This document shows positions 46,046 to 54,311 of a stretch of DNA of 64,000 nt, in pieces (position 1 is the first letter of the stretch; each line of letters starts with the position of its first letter). Below the pieces are notes generated by a model, which did not search any database, was not told the origin of the DNA, and saw nothing but the letters and a program-made list of their open reading frames with translations. Both the position numbers and the translations under genes were made by a program. Source of the DNA: Roseiarcus sp963806935 (lineage in GTDB: Bacteria; Pseudomonadota; Alphaproteobacteria; Rhizobiales; Beijerinckiaceae); NCBI GenBank assembly GCA_963806935.1, contig CAWEAT010000048.1, forward strand, positions 1 to 64,000, written 5' to 3'.

Positions 46046-47692
46046 TCATTCGGCCGGCTGAAGCGCCGGCTGGCCGGCGGGCGCCGCCGCCTCGGACGCC
46101 GTGATCGTCATGTAGACGTTGTAGAGCATCAGGCAGTAGGCGATGAGAAACAGCGTGCCGCCGGTGGCGCGGATGACGTAGAACGGATGCATCGCCGCGA
46201 CGGTCTCGATGAACGAATATTCGAGGTAGCCTTGCGGCGTGTAGCTGCGCCACATCAGGCCCTGCAGAATGCCCGACACCCACATTGAGGTGATGTAGAG
46301 CACGATGCCGAGCGTCGCGATCCAGAAGTGCCAGTTGACGAGACGCAGCGAATAGAGCTCGCGCTTGTTCCACAGCCACGGAACCAGGCAATAGATCGCG
46401 CCGAACGACACGAACGCGACCCAGCCAAGGGCGCCCGAATGCACGTGACCGACCGTCCAGTCGGTATAGTGCGACAGCGAGTTGACCGACTTGATCGACA
46501 TCGCCGGGCCTTCGAAGGTCGACATGCCGTAGAAGGCGACCGAGACGACGAGCATCCGCAGCACCGGGTCGGTGCGAAGCTTGTCCCAGGCGCCCGACAG
46601 CGTCAAAAGCCCGTTGATCATGCCGCCCCATGAGGGCATCCAGAGCATGAGCGAGAAGGTCATGCCGAGCGTCTGCGCCCAGTCGGGCAGCGCTGTATAG
46701 TGGAGATGGTGAGGTCCCGCCCAGATGTAGAGGAAGATGAGCGACCAGAAATGGATGATCGAGAGCCGGTAGGAATAGATCGGCCGCTCCGCCCGCTTGG
46801 GGACAAAGTAGTACATGATGGCGAGGAAGCCCGCGGTCAGAAAGAAGCCGACCGCGTTATGGCCGTACCACCACTGGAACATCGCATCCTGGACCCCGCT
46901 CCACAGGACGTAGGATTTGGACGAGAACACCGAAACCGGCACGGCGGCGTTGTTGCCGATATGGAGCATCGCGATCGTCAGGATGAAGGCCAGGTAGAAC
47001 CAGTTGGCGACGAAAATATGCGGCTCCTTGCGGCGGAAGATCGTGCCGAGGAACACGAGAAGGTAGACGACCCAGACGATCGTCAGCCAGAGGTCGGCGT
47101 ACCACTCCGGCTCCGCATATTCCTTGCTCTCGGTGATGCCGAGCAGGTAGCCGGTCCCCGCGATGAGGATGAAGAAATTGTAGCCGAGGATGACGAACCA
47201 GGGCGCAAGGTCGCCGGCCAGGCGGGCCCGACAGGTGCGCTGGACGACATAGAAGGAGGTCGCCAGGAGCACGTTGCCGCCGAAAGCGAAAATCACCGCC
47301 GACGTATGCAGGGGCCGGAGACGGCCGAAGTTGAACCACGGCGCGATGTTGAGGTCGGGGAACGCCAGCTCGAAGGCGATGTAGACGCCGACCGCCATGC
47401 CCGCCAGGCCCCAGAAGAGGGCAAACAGGGTCGCGACCTTGACGGGCGCAAAGTTGTAATTCGGCAATCCGCCGATCTCCAGCGCAGGACGTTCCGCCGG
47501 ACGGGCGTTGAAGCGCTGGAAGATCGCGAATATGCCCGCGGCGGCGACCACGGCTCCGAGCCCCATATGGAACCCGTACGCGGGTTCTACCGTCTGGGCG
47601 GCGATGAAGATGCACAGCAGCGCCAAGAGGCCCAGCACGCCGATCAGCCCGATCTCCCCGCCCCAGAGCGACTTCGGTTGCGATTCTTGCAT
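46046..47692 (-). CDS. ccoN: cbb3-type cytochrome c oxidase subunit I
   Basis: 548 residues, twelve or more membrane helices. Haem and copper ligands lie in recognisable places: FGRLRPLHTSAVIFAFGGN (low-spin haem His), QWWYGHNAVGFFL (Cu(B) His with the cross-linked Tyr of this family elsewhere), IWAGPHHLHYTALP (two His) and TVGHVHSGALGWV (high-spin and low-spin haem His). It reduces oxygen at very low tension and pumps protons. The start is the ATG at 47692 with AGGGG 6 nt upstream. First structural gene of the cluster; a small ORF ends one base before it. Confidence 0.97.
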   Translation of the reverse strand: MQESQPKSLWGGEIGLIGVLGLLALLCIFIAAQTVEPAYGFHMGLGAVVAAAGIFAIFQRFNARPAERPALEIGGLPNYNFAPVKVATLFALFWGLAGMAVGVYIAFELAFPDLNIAPWFNFGRLRPLHTSAVIFAFGGNVLLATSFYVVQRTCRARLAGDLAPWFVILGYNFFILIAGTGYLLGITESKEYAEPEWYADLWLTIVWVVYLLVFLGTIFRRKEPHIFVANWFYLAFILTIAMLHIGNNAAVPVSVFSSKSYVLWSGVQDAMFQWWYGHNAVGFFLTAGFLAIMYYFVPKRAERPIYSYRLSIIHFWSLIFLYIWAGPHHLHYTALPDWAQTLGMTFSLMLWMPSWGGMINGLLTLSGAWDKLRTDPVLRMLVVSVAFYGMSTFEGPAMSIKSVNSLSHYTDWTVGHVHSGALGWVAFVSFGAIYCLVPWLWNKRELYSLRLVNWHFWIATLGIVLYITSMWVSGILQGLMWRSYTPQGYLEYSFIETVAAMHPFYVIRATGGTLFLIAYCLMLYNVYMTITASEAAAPAGQPALQPAE

Positions 47693-47693
47693 T

Positions 47694-47816
47694 TCAGACC
47701 CCTGGCCCAAAAGCGGCCGCCCGCCGCATCGTAGAAAGCGTCCCCACGCCGCCGATTATCTTAGTCCTGCGCTGGGGTTGAAGCCCATGGCCCGTCGCCG
47801 TGACCTTGTGTCGCAT
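47694..47816 (-). CDS. Possible 40-residue leader ORF upstream of ccoN
   Basis: An ATG at 47816 with GGGAG 6 nt upstream opens a 40-codon frame beginning MRHKVTATGHGLQPQRRTK; its TGA is separated from the ccoN ATG by a single base. The product would be basic and without a known domain. The signal and spacing suggest possible translational coupling, but coding potential is not established. It occupies most of the 144-bp gap between the regulator and ccoN. Confidence 0.3.
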   Translation of the reverse strand: MRHKVTATGHGLQPQRRTKIIGGVGTLSTMRRAAAFGPGV

Positions 47817-47836
47817 GTTGAGCTCCCTGCCTTCTC

Positions 47837-48580
47837 TCACGCGGCGGCGACGTCGAGGTCGCGCGCCGAAACGACATACGGGAAGCGCGGCGCGTCGCGG
47901 TCGGCGGCGGCAAGCCGCCTCAGCTCGTCAGGGCGAAGGATCTCGACTCGCCGCTTGCGCGGCAGCGTAATCAGCCCGCGCTCCTTGAAATGCGTGAATG
48001 TGCGGCTGACGGTCTCGATGGTGAGGCCGAGATAATCGGCGATGTCCTGACGCTGCATCGCCAGCTCGACGACGTGGTCGCTGAAAGGCGCGGAGCGCAG
48101 GCGGATCATTGTCAAGAACCAGGCGAGCCGTTCCTCCGCCGAGCTGCGTCCGATCATCAGCATGTGGTCGATCGACAGGGTCAGCGCCTGGGTCGCGCCC
48201 TCGAACAGGGCGGCGTTCAGCCGCGGGTCGTCGCTCATCCTGAGCCGGCAGGCCTGACGAGGCAGGATGGCCATTGTGGCCCGATCGACCGCCTCGATCG
48301 ACAGCTTGTGAGTCGCGTCCGGCTCGAGGCCACAAAGGTCGCTCGGCATATAGAACGCGAACACCTGCCGCCGTCCGTCGCGCGTGTATTTGACCGCCCG
48401 GAAAAGGCCGCGCGTGACGAGGTAGAAGTTCTCCGTCGGATCGCCCTCGCCAACGACCTCCTGGCCGGCTTCAAACTCGATCGCGGCCGCCTCAGAATGC
48501 GGGAAGCACGCGCTGAAAAAGTTCGCCGATGCCGGGCCTGTCGCCAAAAGCGTCGAAGGGGCAATCCATTCGTCCCTCAA
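47837..48580 (-). CDS. Crp/Fnr-family regulator, FixK-like
   Basis: 247 residues from a TTG at 48580 with AGGA 5 nt upstream; no ATG lies in frame, so the start is less certain. A cyclic-nucleotide-type beta-barrel (FEAGQEVVGEGDPTENFYLVTRG) precedes a long dimerisation helix and a winged helix-turn-helix with the recognition helix LTIETVSRTFTHFKERGLI. The N-terminal Cys cluster of oxygen-sensing FNR is absent, so this is FixK-like. Such proteins activate ccoNOQP under low oxygen, and its position directly upstream of ccoN on the same strand fits this. I found no TTGAT-N4-ATCAA box in the gap. Confidence 0.85.
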   Translation of the reverse strand: MRDEWIAPSTLLATGPASANFFSACFPHSEAAAIEFEAGQEVVGEGDPTENFYLVTRGLFRAVKYTRDGRRQVFAFYMPSDLCGLEPDATHKLSIEAVDRATMAILPRQACRLRMSDDPRLNAALFEGATQALTLSIDHMLMIGRSSAEERLAWFLTMIRLRSAPFSDHVVELAMQRQDIADYLGLTIETVSRTFTHFKERGLITLPRKRRVEILRPDELRRLAAADRDAPRFPYVVSARDLDVAAA

Positions 48581-48781
48581 ATTCGTCCTGGCGCATTCGC
48601 ATCTGCCGAAGCCATTGCCGTGTGGCTGGCAGTCATGGCGCCGCGACGGACGCCAGGGAACATGACGTATTGCCGCAGCAGCGCTCTTTAACGGCGGGCC
48701 TGCGCCGGGCGCGCTCCAGCGTTTCCGAGCCGCATCGCAAAGCCTCTCGACAGGTCCCGGCAAACCTGCCAGTCCGACGCC

Positions 48782-50203
48782 ATGGCCAAGTTTCGTTCTT
48801 CTTATGTCTGCCAGAATTGCGGGGCCGTCACCCAGCGCTGGCAAGGCAAATGCGAATCGTGCGGCGAGTGGAATACGATCATCGAAGAAGCGGCGGCGCT
48901 CGGCGTCGGCGGCGCGGCCGCACGCAGGGGAGCGGCGGGCCGGCCGTTCGCGCTCGAGGATCTGTCCGGCGCGTCCAGGTTCGAGCCGCGACTTGTCACC
49001 GGGCTCGCTGAGCTCGATCGCGTGGCCGGGGGCGGGTTCGTGTCCGGATCCGCGACGCTGATCGGCGGCGAGCCGGGCATCGGCAAGTCGACGCTCCTGA
49101 TCCAGGCCTGCGCCGCGGTCGCGCGCTCCGGCGGTCGGGTCGTCTACGTCTCGGGCGAGGAATCGACCGCGCAGGTCCGTCTGCGCGCGGCGCGGCTCGG
49201 GCTCGCCGACGCATCCGTGCAGCTTGCGGCGCAAACCTTCATCGAGGATATCGTCGCGACGCTCGGCTCAGGCGACGCGCCGAGGCTGGTGGTCATTGAT
49301 TCGATCCAGACCATGTGGAGCGACGCGATCGAATCGGCGCCCGGGACGGTGAGCCAGGTGCGCGGCTCCGTGCAGGCGCTGATCCGATTCGCCAAGGCAA
49401 GCGGCGCGGCTTTGCTGCTGGTCGGGCATGTGACCAAGGACGGCCAGATCGCCGGCCCGCGCGTCGTCGAGCATATGGTCGACGCAGTCTTCTCCTTCGA
49501 GGGCGACGGCGCTCATGCTTTCCGCCTGCTGCGCGCGGCCAAGAACCGATTCGGCGCGACCGACGAGGTCGGGGTTTTCGAGATGACCGGCGGCGGCCTT
49601 CGGGAAGTGCCGAACCCCTCGGCGCTGTTCCTGGCCGATCGCGATGGGGCCGCCAATCCGGGCGCGGCGGTGTTTGCAGGCGTCGAGGGCGCGCGGCCGC
49701 TTCTGGTCGAGATCCAGGCCCTGGTCGCGCCGACGACGCTCGGCACCCCGCGCCGCTCGGTGGTCGGCTGGGAGCCGAGCCGGCTCGCGATGGTGCTCGC
49801 GGTCCTCGAGGCCCACGGCGGACTGAAGCTCGGGCAGTATGACGTCTATCTCAACGTCGCCGGGGGCTTGCGGATCGTGGAGCCGGCGGCCGACCTTGCG
49901 GCGGCTGCGGCGCTGATATCCTCGCTCACCGGCGCGAGCTTGCCGCCGGATGCGGTGTATTTCGGTGAAATTGCGCTGTCGGGCGCGGTGCGAGCGGTCG
50001 CTCATCCCGGCTTGCGCCTCAAGGAGGCCGCCAAGCTCGGATTCGCCACGGCGTTCGCGCCGCCCTCGCCGCGCGGCGACGGCGAAATCGCAAACATCGC
50101 CGTCCAGCCGACGGCAACGGTGGCGACGCTCGTTGCGTTGATTGCCGCGAGCGCCGTCGAGACGAGAGCGGCGCGTGCGAGCGCCTCGGCTCGCATGGGG
50201 TGA
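48782..50203 (+). CDS. radA: DNA repair protein RadA/Sms
   Basis: 473 residues. Four Cys (10, 13, 24, 27) form the N-terminal zinc finger in VCQNCGAVTQRWQGKCESCG. The RecA-like domain has Walker A GGEPGIGKSTLL near residue 96 and the diagnostic KNRFG motif in AAKNRFGATDEV. A C-terminal Lon-protease-like domain follows (YLNVAGGLRIVEPAADLA). It assists branch migration in recombinational repair. It is the first gene of a conserved radA-cvpA-purF block. The start is in a normal position; only a weak ribosome binding site is visible. Confidence 0.96.
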   Translation: MAKFRSSYVCQNCGAVTQRWQGKCESCGEWNTIIEEAAALGVGGAAARRGAAGRPFALEDLSGASRFEPRLVTGLAELDRVAGGGFVSGSATLIGGEPGIGKSTLLIQACAAVARSGGRVVYVSGEESTAQVRLRAARLGLADASVQLAAQTFIEDIVATLGSGDAPRLVVIDSIQTMWSDAIESAPGTVSQVRGSVQALIRFAKASGAALLLVGHVTKDGQIAGPRVVEHMVDAVFSFEGDGAHAFRLLRAAKNRFGATDEVGVFEMTGGGLREVPNPSALFLADRDGAANPGAAVFAGVEGARPLLVEIQALVAPTTLGTPRRSVVGWEPSRLAMVLAVLEAHGGLKLGQYDVYLNVAGGLRIVEPAADLAAAAALISSLTGASLPPDAVYFGEIALSGAVRAVAHPGLRLKEAAKLGFATAFAPPSPRGDGEIANIAVQPTATVATLVALIAASAVETRAARASASARMG

Positions 50204-50295
50204 CGAACTGGGGCGGCTTGGTTATAAGGCGCTCGCGCCGGCCGCCGGACGGCGCTTGAAGACATTGAACCGTCCCGACGAGGTTCGCTCGAAAA

Positions 50296-51030
50296 ATGCC
50301 CTCTTATCTCGATCTCGCGGTTCTCGGCATCGTTCTCGTCTCGGCGCTATTGTCGATGATGCGCGGGTTCAGTCGCGAGGTTCTGGCCATCGCCTCGTGG
50401 GCGGCGGCGGCGGCGGCCGCCTATTACTTCTATCCACTCGTTTTGCCCTACCTCGCTCCCTATATCCACAAGGAGATCATCGCCCAGGCGGCTGCGGCGG
50501 CGATCGTGTTCTTCGTTACGCTGATCATCGTCTCGTTGTTCACGGTACGCTTGTCGGACGCGATCCTCGACAGCAAGATCGGCGCCTTGGATCGGACGCT
50601 TGGGTTCGTGTTTGGAGTTGCGAGGGGGTTCCTGCTCGCGGTCGTCGCCTTCGCCATCTTCAACTGGCTGGTTTCGGAGAAGCAGCAGCCGGAATGGGTC
50701 AAAAACGCCAGGACAAGGCCGATCCTCACCGAGACGGCCGATCGAATCGTCGCCCTGCTGCCCGAGGACGCGGCTACGACCGTGGACGGCTGGATCAAAT
50801 CGCGCGCGAGCGCCGCGACCAACGAACTGGCGGCGCCGTCGACGGACAGTTCGGCGGCGTCGACCCCCAGGACGAGTGCCGATCCGCCGGTAGCGACCCC
50901 GGCTCCTGCAGCGCCGAAGAAGGGCGAATCGAATGCGGGGGCGAACGGTTCGGCGATGGACAAGCAGAAACTGGACGCCTTGATCAACAAGAACGTTCCG
51001 GCGCCCTTCGCGCCGGCGCCAAAACCGTGA
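50296..51030 (+). CDS. cvpA: CvpA family membrane protein
   Basis: 244 residues. Four membrane helices in the first 160 residues (LAVLGIVLVSALLSMMRGFSREV, split around LSMM; AIASWAAAAAAAYYFYPLV; AAAAIVFFVTLIIVSLF; VARGFLLAVVAFAIFNWLV) with the conserved RGFSREV. The C-terminal 80 residues are Ala/Pro/Ser-rich and likely disordered. CvpA supports colicin V export in E. coli and more generally envelope integrity. Its stop overlaps the purF start by one base (TGATG), the usual arrangement. Confidence 0.92.
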   Translation: MPSYLDLAVLGIVLVSALLSMMRGFSREVLAIASWAAAAAAAYYFYPLVLPYLAPYIHKEIIAQAAAAAIVFFVTLIIVSLFTVRLSDAILDSKIGALDRTLGFVFGVARGFLLAVVAFAIFNWLVSEKQQPEWVKNARTRPILTETADRIVALLPEDAATTVDGWIKSRASAATNELAAPSTDSSAASTPRTSADPPVATPAPAAPKKGESNAGANGSAMDKQKLDALINKNVPAPFAPAPKP

Positions 51031-52520
51031 TGGGCGAGGCTTCGTCCATCCCCTCCGACGCGCCGGGCGAGACCGGCCTCGATCTCGACGATGATCGCTT
51101 GCGCGAGCATTGCGGGGTGTTTGGCATCTTCAATCATCCCGACGCGGCGGCGATTGTCGCCCTCGGGCTGCACGCGCTGCAGCATCGCGGACAGGAAGCG
51201 GCCGGCATCGTCGCCTACGACGGCGTGCGGTTTCACTCCGAGCGCCGCCAGGGGCTGGTCGGCGATCACTTCTCCAGCGGCGCGACCATCGACCGCCTTC
51301 CGGGACGCCTGGCGATCGGCCATGTGCGCTATTCGACCACCGGCGAGACCATCCTGCGCAATGTTCAGCCGCTATTCGCCGAACTCGAGGCCGGCGGCCT
51401 CGCAGTCGCCCATAACGGCAACCTGACCAACGGGCTGACGCTGAGGCGGGAGCTCATTCGCGGGGGCGCTATCTGCCAGTCGACAACCGACACCGAAGTT
51501 GTGCTGCTGCTGGCCGCCCGGTCGCGCCGTCCCAAGATCGTCGACCGCTTCGTCGAGGCGCTGGCGGAGATCGAGGGCGCCTACGCGCTCGTGGCGCTGA
51601 CCAACAAGAAGCTGATCGGCGCCCGTGATCCGCTCGGCATCCGTCCGCTTGTGCTCGGCGAGCTCGACGGCAGCCCGATTCTGTGCTCGGAGACCTGCGC
51701 GCTCGACATTATCGGGGCGAAATTCGTTCGCGACGTCGAGAACGGCGAAGTCGTCGTCATCGACGGTGAGGGCGTCAAGAGCTTCTTTCCCCTGCCGAGG
51801 CTGCCGGCGCGGCCCTGCATCTTCGAATATATCTATTTCGCCCGGCCGGACTTGATCGTCGGCGGCCGATCCGTGTACGACGCCCGCAAGGCGATGGGAG
51901 CGGAGCTGGCGCGCGAGGCCCCGGCCGAGGCGGATGTCGTCGTGCCGGTCCCCGATTCCGGCGTTCCGGCGGCAATCGGTTATGCCCGCGCCTGCGGCCT
52001 GCCGTTCGAGCTCGGCATCATTCGCAACCATTATGTCGGGCGCACGTTCATTCAGCCGAGCCAGTCGGTTCGCGAGCTTGGCGTCAGGATGAAGCACAAC
52101 GCCAACCGCGCCGTGGTCGAGGGCAAGCGGATCGTGCTGATCGACGACTCGATCGTGCGCGGCACGACCAGCGTCAAGATCATGCAGATGATGCGGGACG
52201 CGGGCGCGCGCGAGGTCCACTTCCGCATTTCATCGCCGCCGATCGCGTACCCGGATTTTTACGGCATCGACACGCCCGAGCGCGACAAGCTGCTCGCGGC
52301 GCGCATGGACCTCGAAGGGATGCGGCGGTTTGTCGGCGCCGACAGTCTCGCGTTCCTGTCGGTCGACGGCATTTATCGCGCCATGGGCTATCCCGGCCGC
52401 AACTTGAGACAGCCGCAGTTCACCGATCATTGCTTCACCGGCGACTATCCCACACGCCTCGCCGATCAGCTCGGCGAGCCGGGACGGCAGCAGTTGTCGC
52501 TGCTGGCGGAGGCGAGCTGA
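51030..52520 (+). CDS. purF: Amidophosphoribosyltransferase
   Basis: 496 residues. An N-terminal extension of about 28 residues ends at the nucleophile Cys in LREHCGVFGIFNHPDAAA. The class II glutamine amidotransferase domain (HALQHRGQEAAGI, RYSTTG, HNGNLTN) is followed by a phosphoribosyltransferase domain with the PRPP loop IVLIDDSIVRGTTS. It catalyses the first step of de novo purine synthesis. The N-terminal extension is expected to be removed to expose Cys. Start overlaps cvpA by one base. Confidence 0.96.
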   Translation: MGEASSIPSDAPGETGLDLDDDRLREHCGVFGIFNHPDAAAIVALGLHALQHRGQEAAGIVAYDGVRFHSERRQGLVGDHFSSGATIDRLPGRLAIGHVRYSTTGETILRNVQPLFAELEAGGLAVAHNGNLTNGLTLRRELIRGGAICQSTTDTEVVLLLAARSRRPKIVDRFVEALAEIEGAYALVALTNKKLIGARDPLGIRPLVLGELDGSPILCSETCALDIIGAKFVRDVENGEVVVIDGEGVKSFFPLPRLPARPCIFEYIYFARPDLIVGGRSVYDARKAMGAELAREAPAEADVVVPVPDSGVPAAIGYARACGLPFELGIIRNHYVGRTFIQPSQSVRELGVRMKHNANRAVVEGKRIVLIDDSIVRGTTSVKIMQMMRDAGAREVHFRISSPPIAYPDFYGIDTPERDKLLAARMDLEGMRRFVGADSLAFLSVDGIYRAMGYPGRNLRQPQFTDHCFTGDYPTRLADQLGEPGRQQLSLLAEAS

Positions 52521-52583
52521 AGCAGGCCACCGCCCTAAAGGCGCAATTGCAGGCCCGCTGACCGACGCTGTTGTCTACAGACG

Positions 52584-52709
52584 CTACTGGAAGAGCTTGA
52601 GCGCGTTGACCAGCGTTCCGTAGATTCCCCACACGAGCGGGATGCCGACGAAGCCCCAGGCGAGCACGAGCTCGAGCGTGGTCGTGCCGCCGTTATTGTC
52701 GCCGTTCAT
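52584..52709 (-). CDS. MFS transporter small partner protein
   Basis: 41 residues. One hydrophobic helix (LVLAWGFVGIPLVWGIYGTL) lies between MNGDNNGGTTTLE and VNALKLFQ. It ends 11 bp after the stop of the OFA-type transporter gene and matches a small conserved protein encoded next to such transporters, annotated as MFS transporter small subunit. The ATG at 52709 has GGAGG 5 nt upstream. Role inferred as accessory membrane subunit. Confidence 0.8.
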   Translation of the reverse strand: MNGDNNGGTTTLELVLAWGFVGIPLVWGIYGTLVNALKLFQ

Positions 52710-52720
52710 TTCCGCCTCCC

Positions 52721-54100
52721 TCACGCCACGCCGACGGCGTCATCGACCGTTTCGGCAGCCATGTGGTGCCTGTCGTCGACCGCCTGGATCAGGAAATTGG
52801 CGATGAAGCCGACGACCAGAAGCCCGGCCATGATGTACATGGTGACGTTATAGGCCTGGGCCTTCGGCACGCCGCTGTCGATCTGGTATTGCCGGATATA
52901 GTTGACCAGCACCGGACCGAGCACTCCCGCGACCGACCACGCGGTGATGAGCATGCCGTGAATCGCGCCGACGTAGCGGGTCCCGAACATGTCGTGAAGA
53001 TAGGCCGGCACGGTCGCAAAACCGCCGCCGTACATGCTCAGAATGACGCAGAAGCAGAGAACGAACAGGGCCAGATTCCCGGCGCCGCCGAAATACGGAA
53101 CGAGCGCATAGAGCACGAACCCGAGCGCGAAGAAGACGAAATAGGTGTTCTTGCGGCCGATGTAGTCGGAGGTCGAGGCCCAGAAGAAGCGTCCACCCAT
53201 GTTGAAAATGCTGAGCAGCCCGACGAAGCCGCCGGCGGCGGCGGCGGTGACGCGGCCCGGGAACATTTCCTGGCTCATCGCCGAAGCCTGGCCCAGCACG
53301 CCGATTCCCGCCGTCACGTTCATGCACAAGACGATCCAGATGAACCAGAACTGCGGGGTCTTCAGCGCTTGATAGACGTAGACGTCTTTGGTGGTGACGA
53401 GCTTCCTGGGCTGAGTTGCCGGAACGTAGTTTTCTGGCTTCCAGCCCGGCGGCGGCACCCGGACGATCGCCGCGCCGACAAGCATGAAGCAGGTATAGAC
53501 CAGTCCGAGAACGATGAACGTCTCGACGACCCCGACGTGCGTCGGGGTTGAGAAAACGCTCATCAGCCACACCGAAAGCGGCGCGGCGATCATGGCCGCG
53601 CCGCCGAAGCCCATGATCGCCATGCCGGTCGCCATGCCGGGCCGGTCGGGAAACCACTTCATCAGCGTCGACACCGGCGAGATGTAGCCGAGTCCCAGGC
53701 CGCAGCCGCCAAGCACGCCATAGCCGAGATAAACGATCCAGAGCTGGTGCACCGACACGCCAAACGCGCTGACCAGGAACCCGCCGCCGAAGCACAGCGC
53801 CGCGGCGAACATCGCCCGCCGCGGGCCGCCTTCCTCGACCCAGCGGCCGAACACCGCCGCCGAGGCGCCGAGGAAGAAAATGGCGATCGAGAAGATCCAG
53901 CCGAGATCGGTGAGCTTCCAGTCGTCGGGCGCTGATTTCGCGATCCCGATCAGTTTGGACATTGGGAGGTTGAAGACGCTGAACGCGTAAGCCTGGCCGA
54001 TGCACAGATGAATGCATAAGGCCGCCGGCGGCACCATCCAACGGCTGAACCCCGGCTTGGCCACTGAATGGCTGCGGTCAAGAATCGACAAAAGGCCCAT
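52721..54100 (-). CDS. OFA-family MFS transporter (oxalate/formate antiporter-like)
   Basis: 459 residues, twelve predicted membrane helices. OFA features include VPPAALCIHLCIGQAYAFSVF near the N-terminus, the large central cytosolic loop (about 210-245 with PPPGWKPENYVP) and the later FWASTSDYIGRKNTYF. Members exchange oxalate and formate or carry other small carboxylates; substrate cannot be set from sequence. I prefer the ATG at 54100 (MGLLSILDR), which has AGGGTGG about 8 nt upstream, over 54118. The 41-residue partner gene follows. Confidence 0.88.
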   Translation of the reverse strand: MGLLSILDRSHSVAKPGFSRWMVPPAALCIHLCIGQAYAFSVFNLPMSKLIGIAKSAPDDWKLTDLGWIFSIAIFFLGASAAVFGRWVEEGGPRRAMFAAALCFGGGFLVSAFGVSVHQLWIVYLGYGVLGGCGLGLGYISPVSTLMKWFPDRPGMATGMAIMGFGGAAMIAAPLSVWLMSVFSTPTHVGVVETFIVLGLVYTCFMLVGAAIVRVPPPGWKPENYVPATQPRKLVTTKDVYVYQALKTPQFWFIWIVLCMNVTAGIGVLGQASAMSQEMFPGRVTAAAAGGFVGLLSIFNMGGRFFWASTSDYIGRKNTYFVFFALGFVLYALVPYFGGAGNLALFVLCFCVILSMYGGGFATVPAYLHDMFGTRYVGAIHGMLITAWSVAGVLGPVLVNYIRQYQIDSGVPKAQAYNVTMYIMAGLLVVGFIANFLIQAVDDRHHMAAETVDDAVGVA

Positions 54101-54249
54101 TTGCGCGCCCACCCTCATTTTTTACATGCCAAGATCGCCTAGATGCCGCGATTTGGCAATGCCTGCGGGATTTTTCTCCGTAGGTATTTTTCCCAATCGA
54201 CGCGAATGGCGGCGAAATTCGCGGCGGGTCGCCGGCATTCCCGGGCGCT

Positions 54250-54267
54250 CCTTCACATTCCTGTCAT
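54250..54267 (+). promoter_or_regulatory. Possible Pho box upstream of the phosphate transporter
   Basis: A perfect Pho half-site CTGTCAT (54261-54267) is preceded 11 bp earlier by CCTTCAC, a partial match, giving the 7-4-7 spacing of a PhoB box. It lies 45 bp before the PiT gene. One good half-site only, so a chance match is possible. Confidence 0.3.
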
Positions 54268-54311
54268 GCGGGGTCGCGATAGATCGGGGTCAAACGGGCC
54301 AGGGAGATTTC

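Noticed and set aside
47697..47836. FNR/FixK operator upstream of ccoN
   Set aside because: Both strands were read for TTGAT-N4-ATCAA or TTGA-N6-TCAA; only single unpaired half-sites were found.
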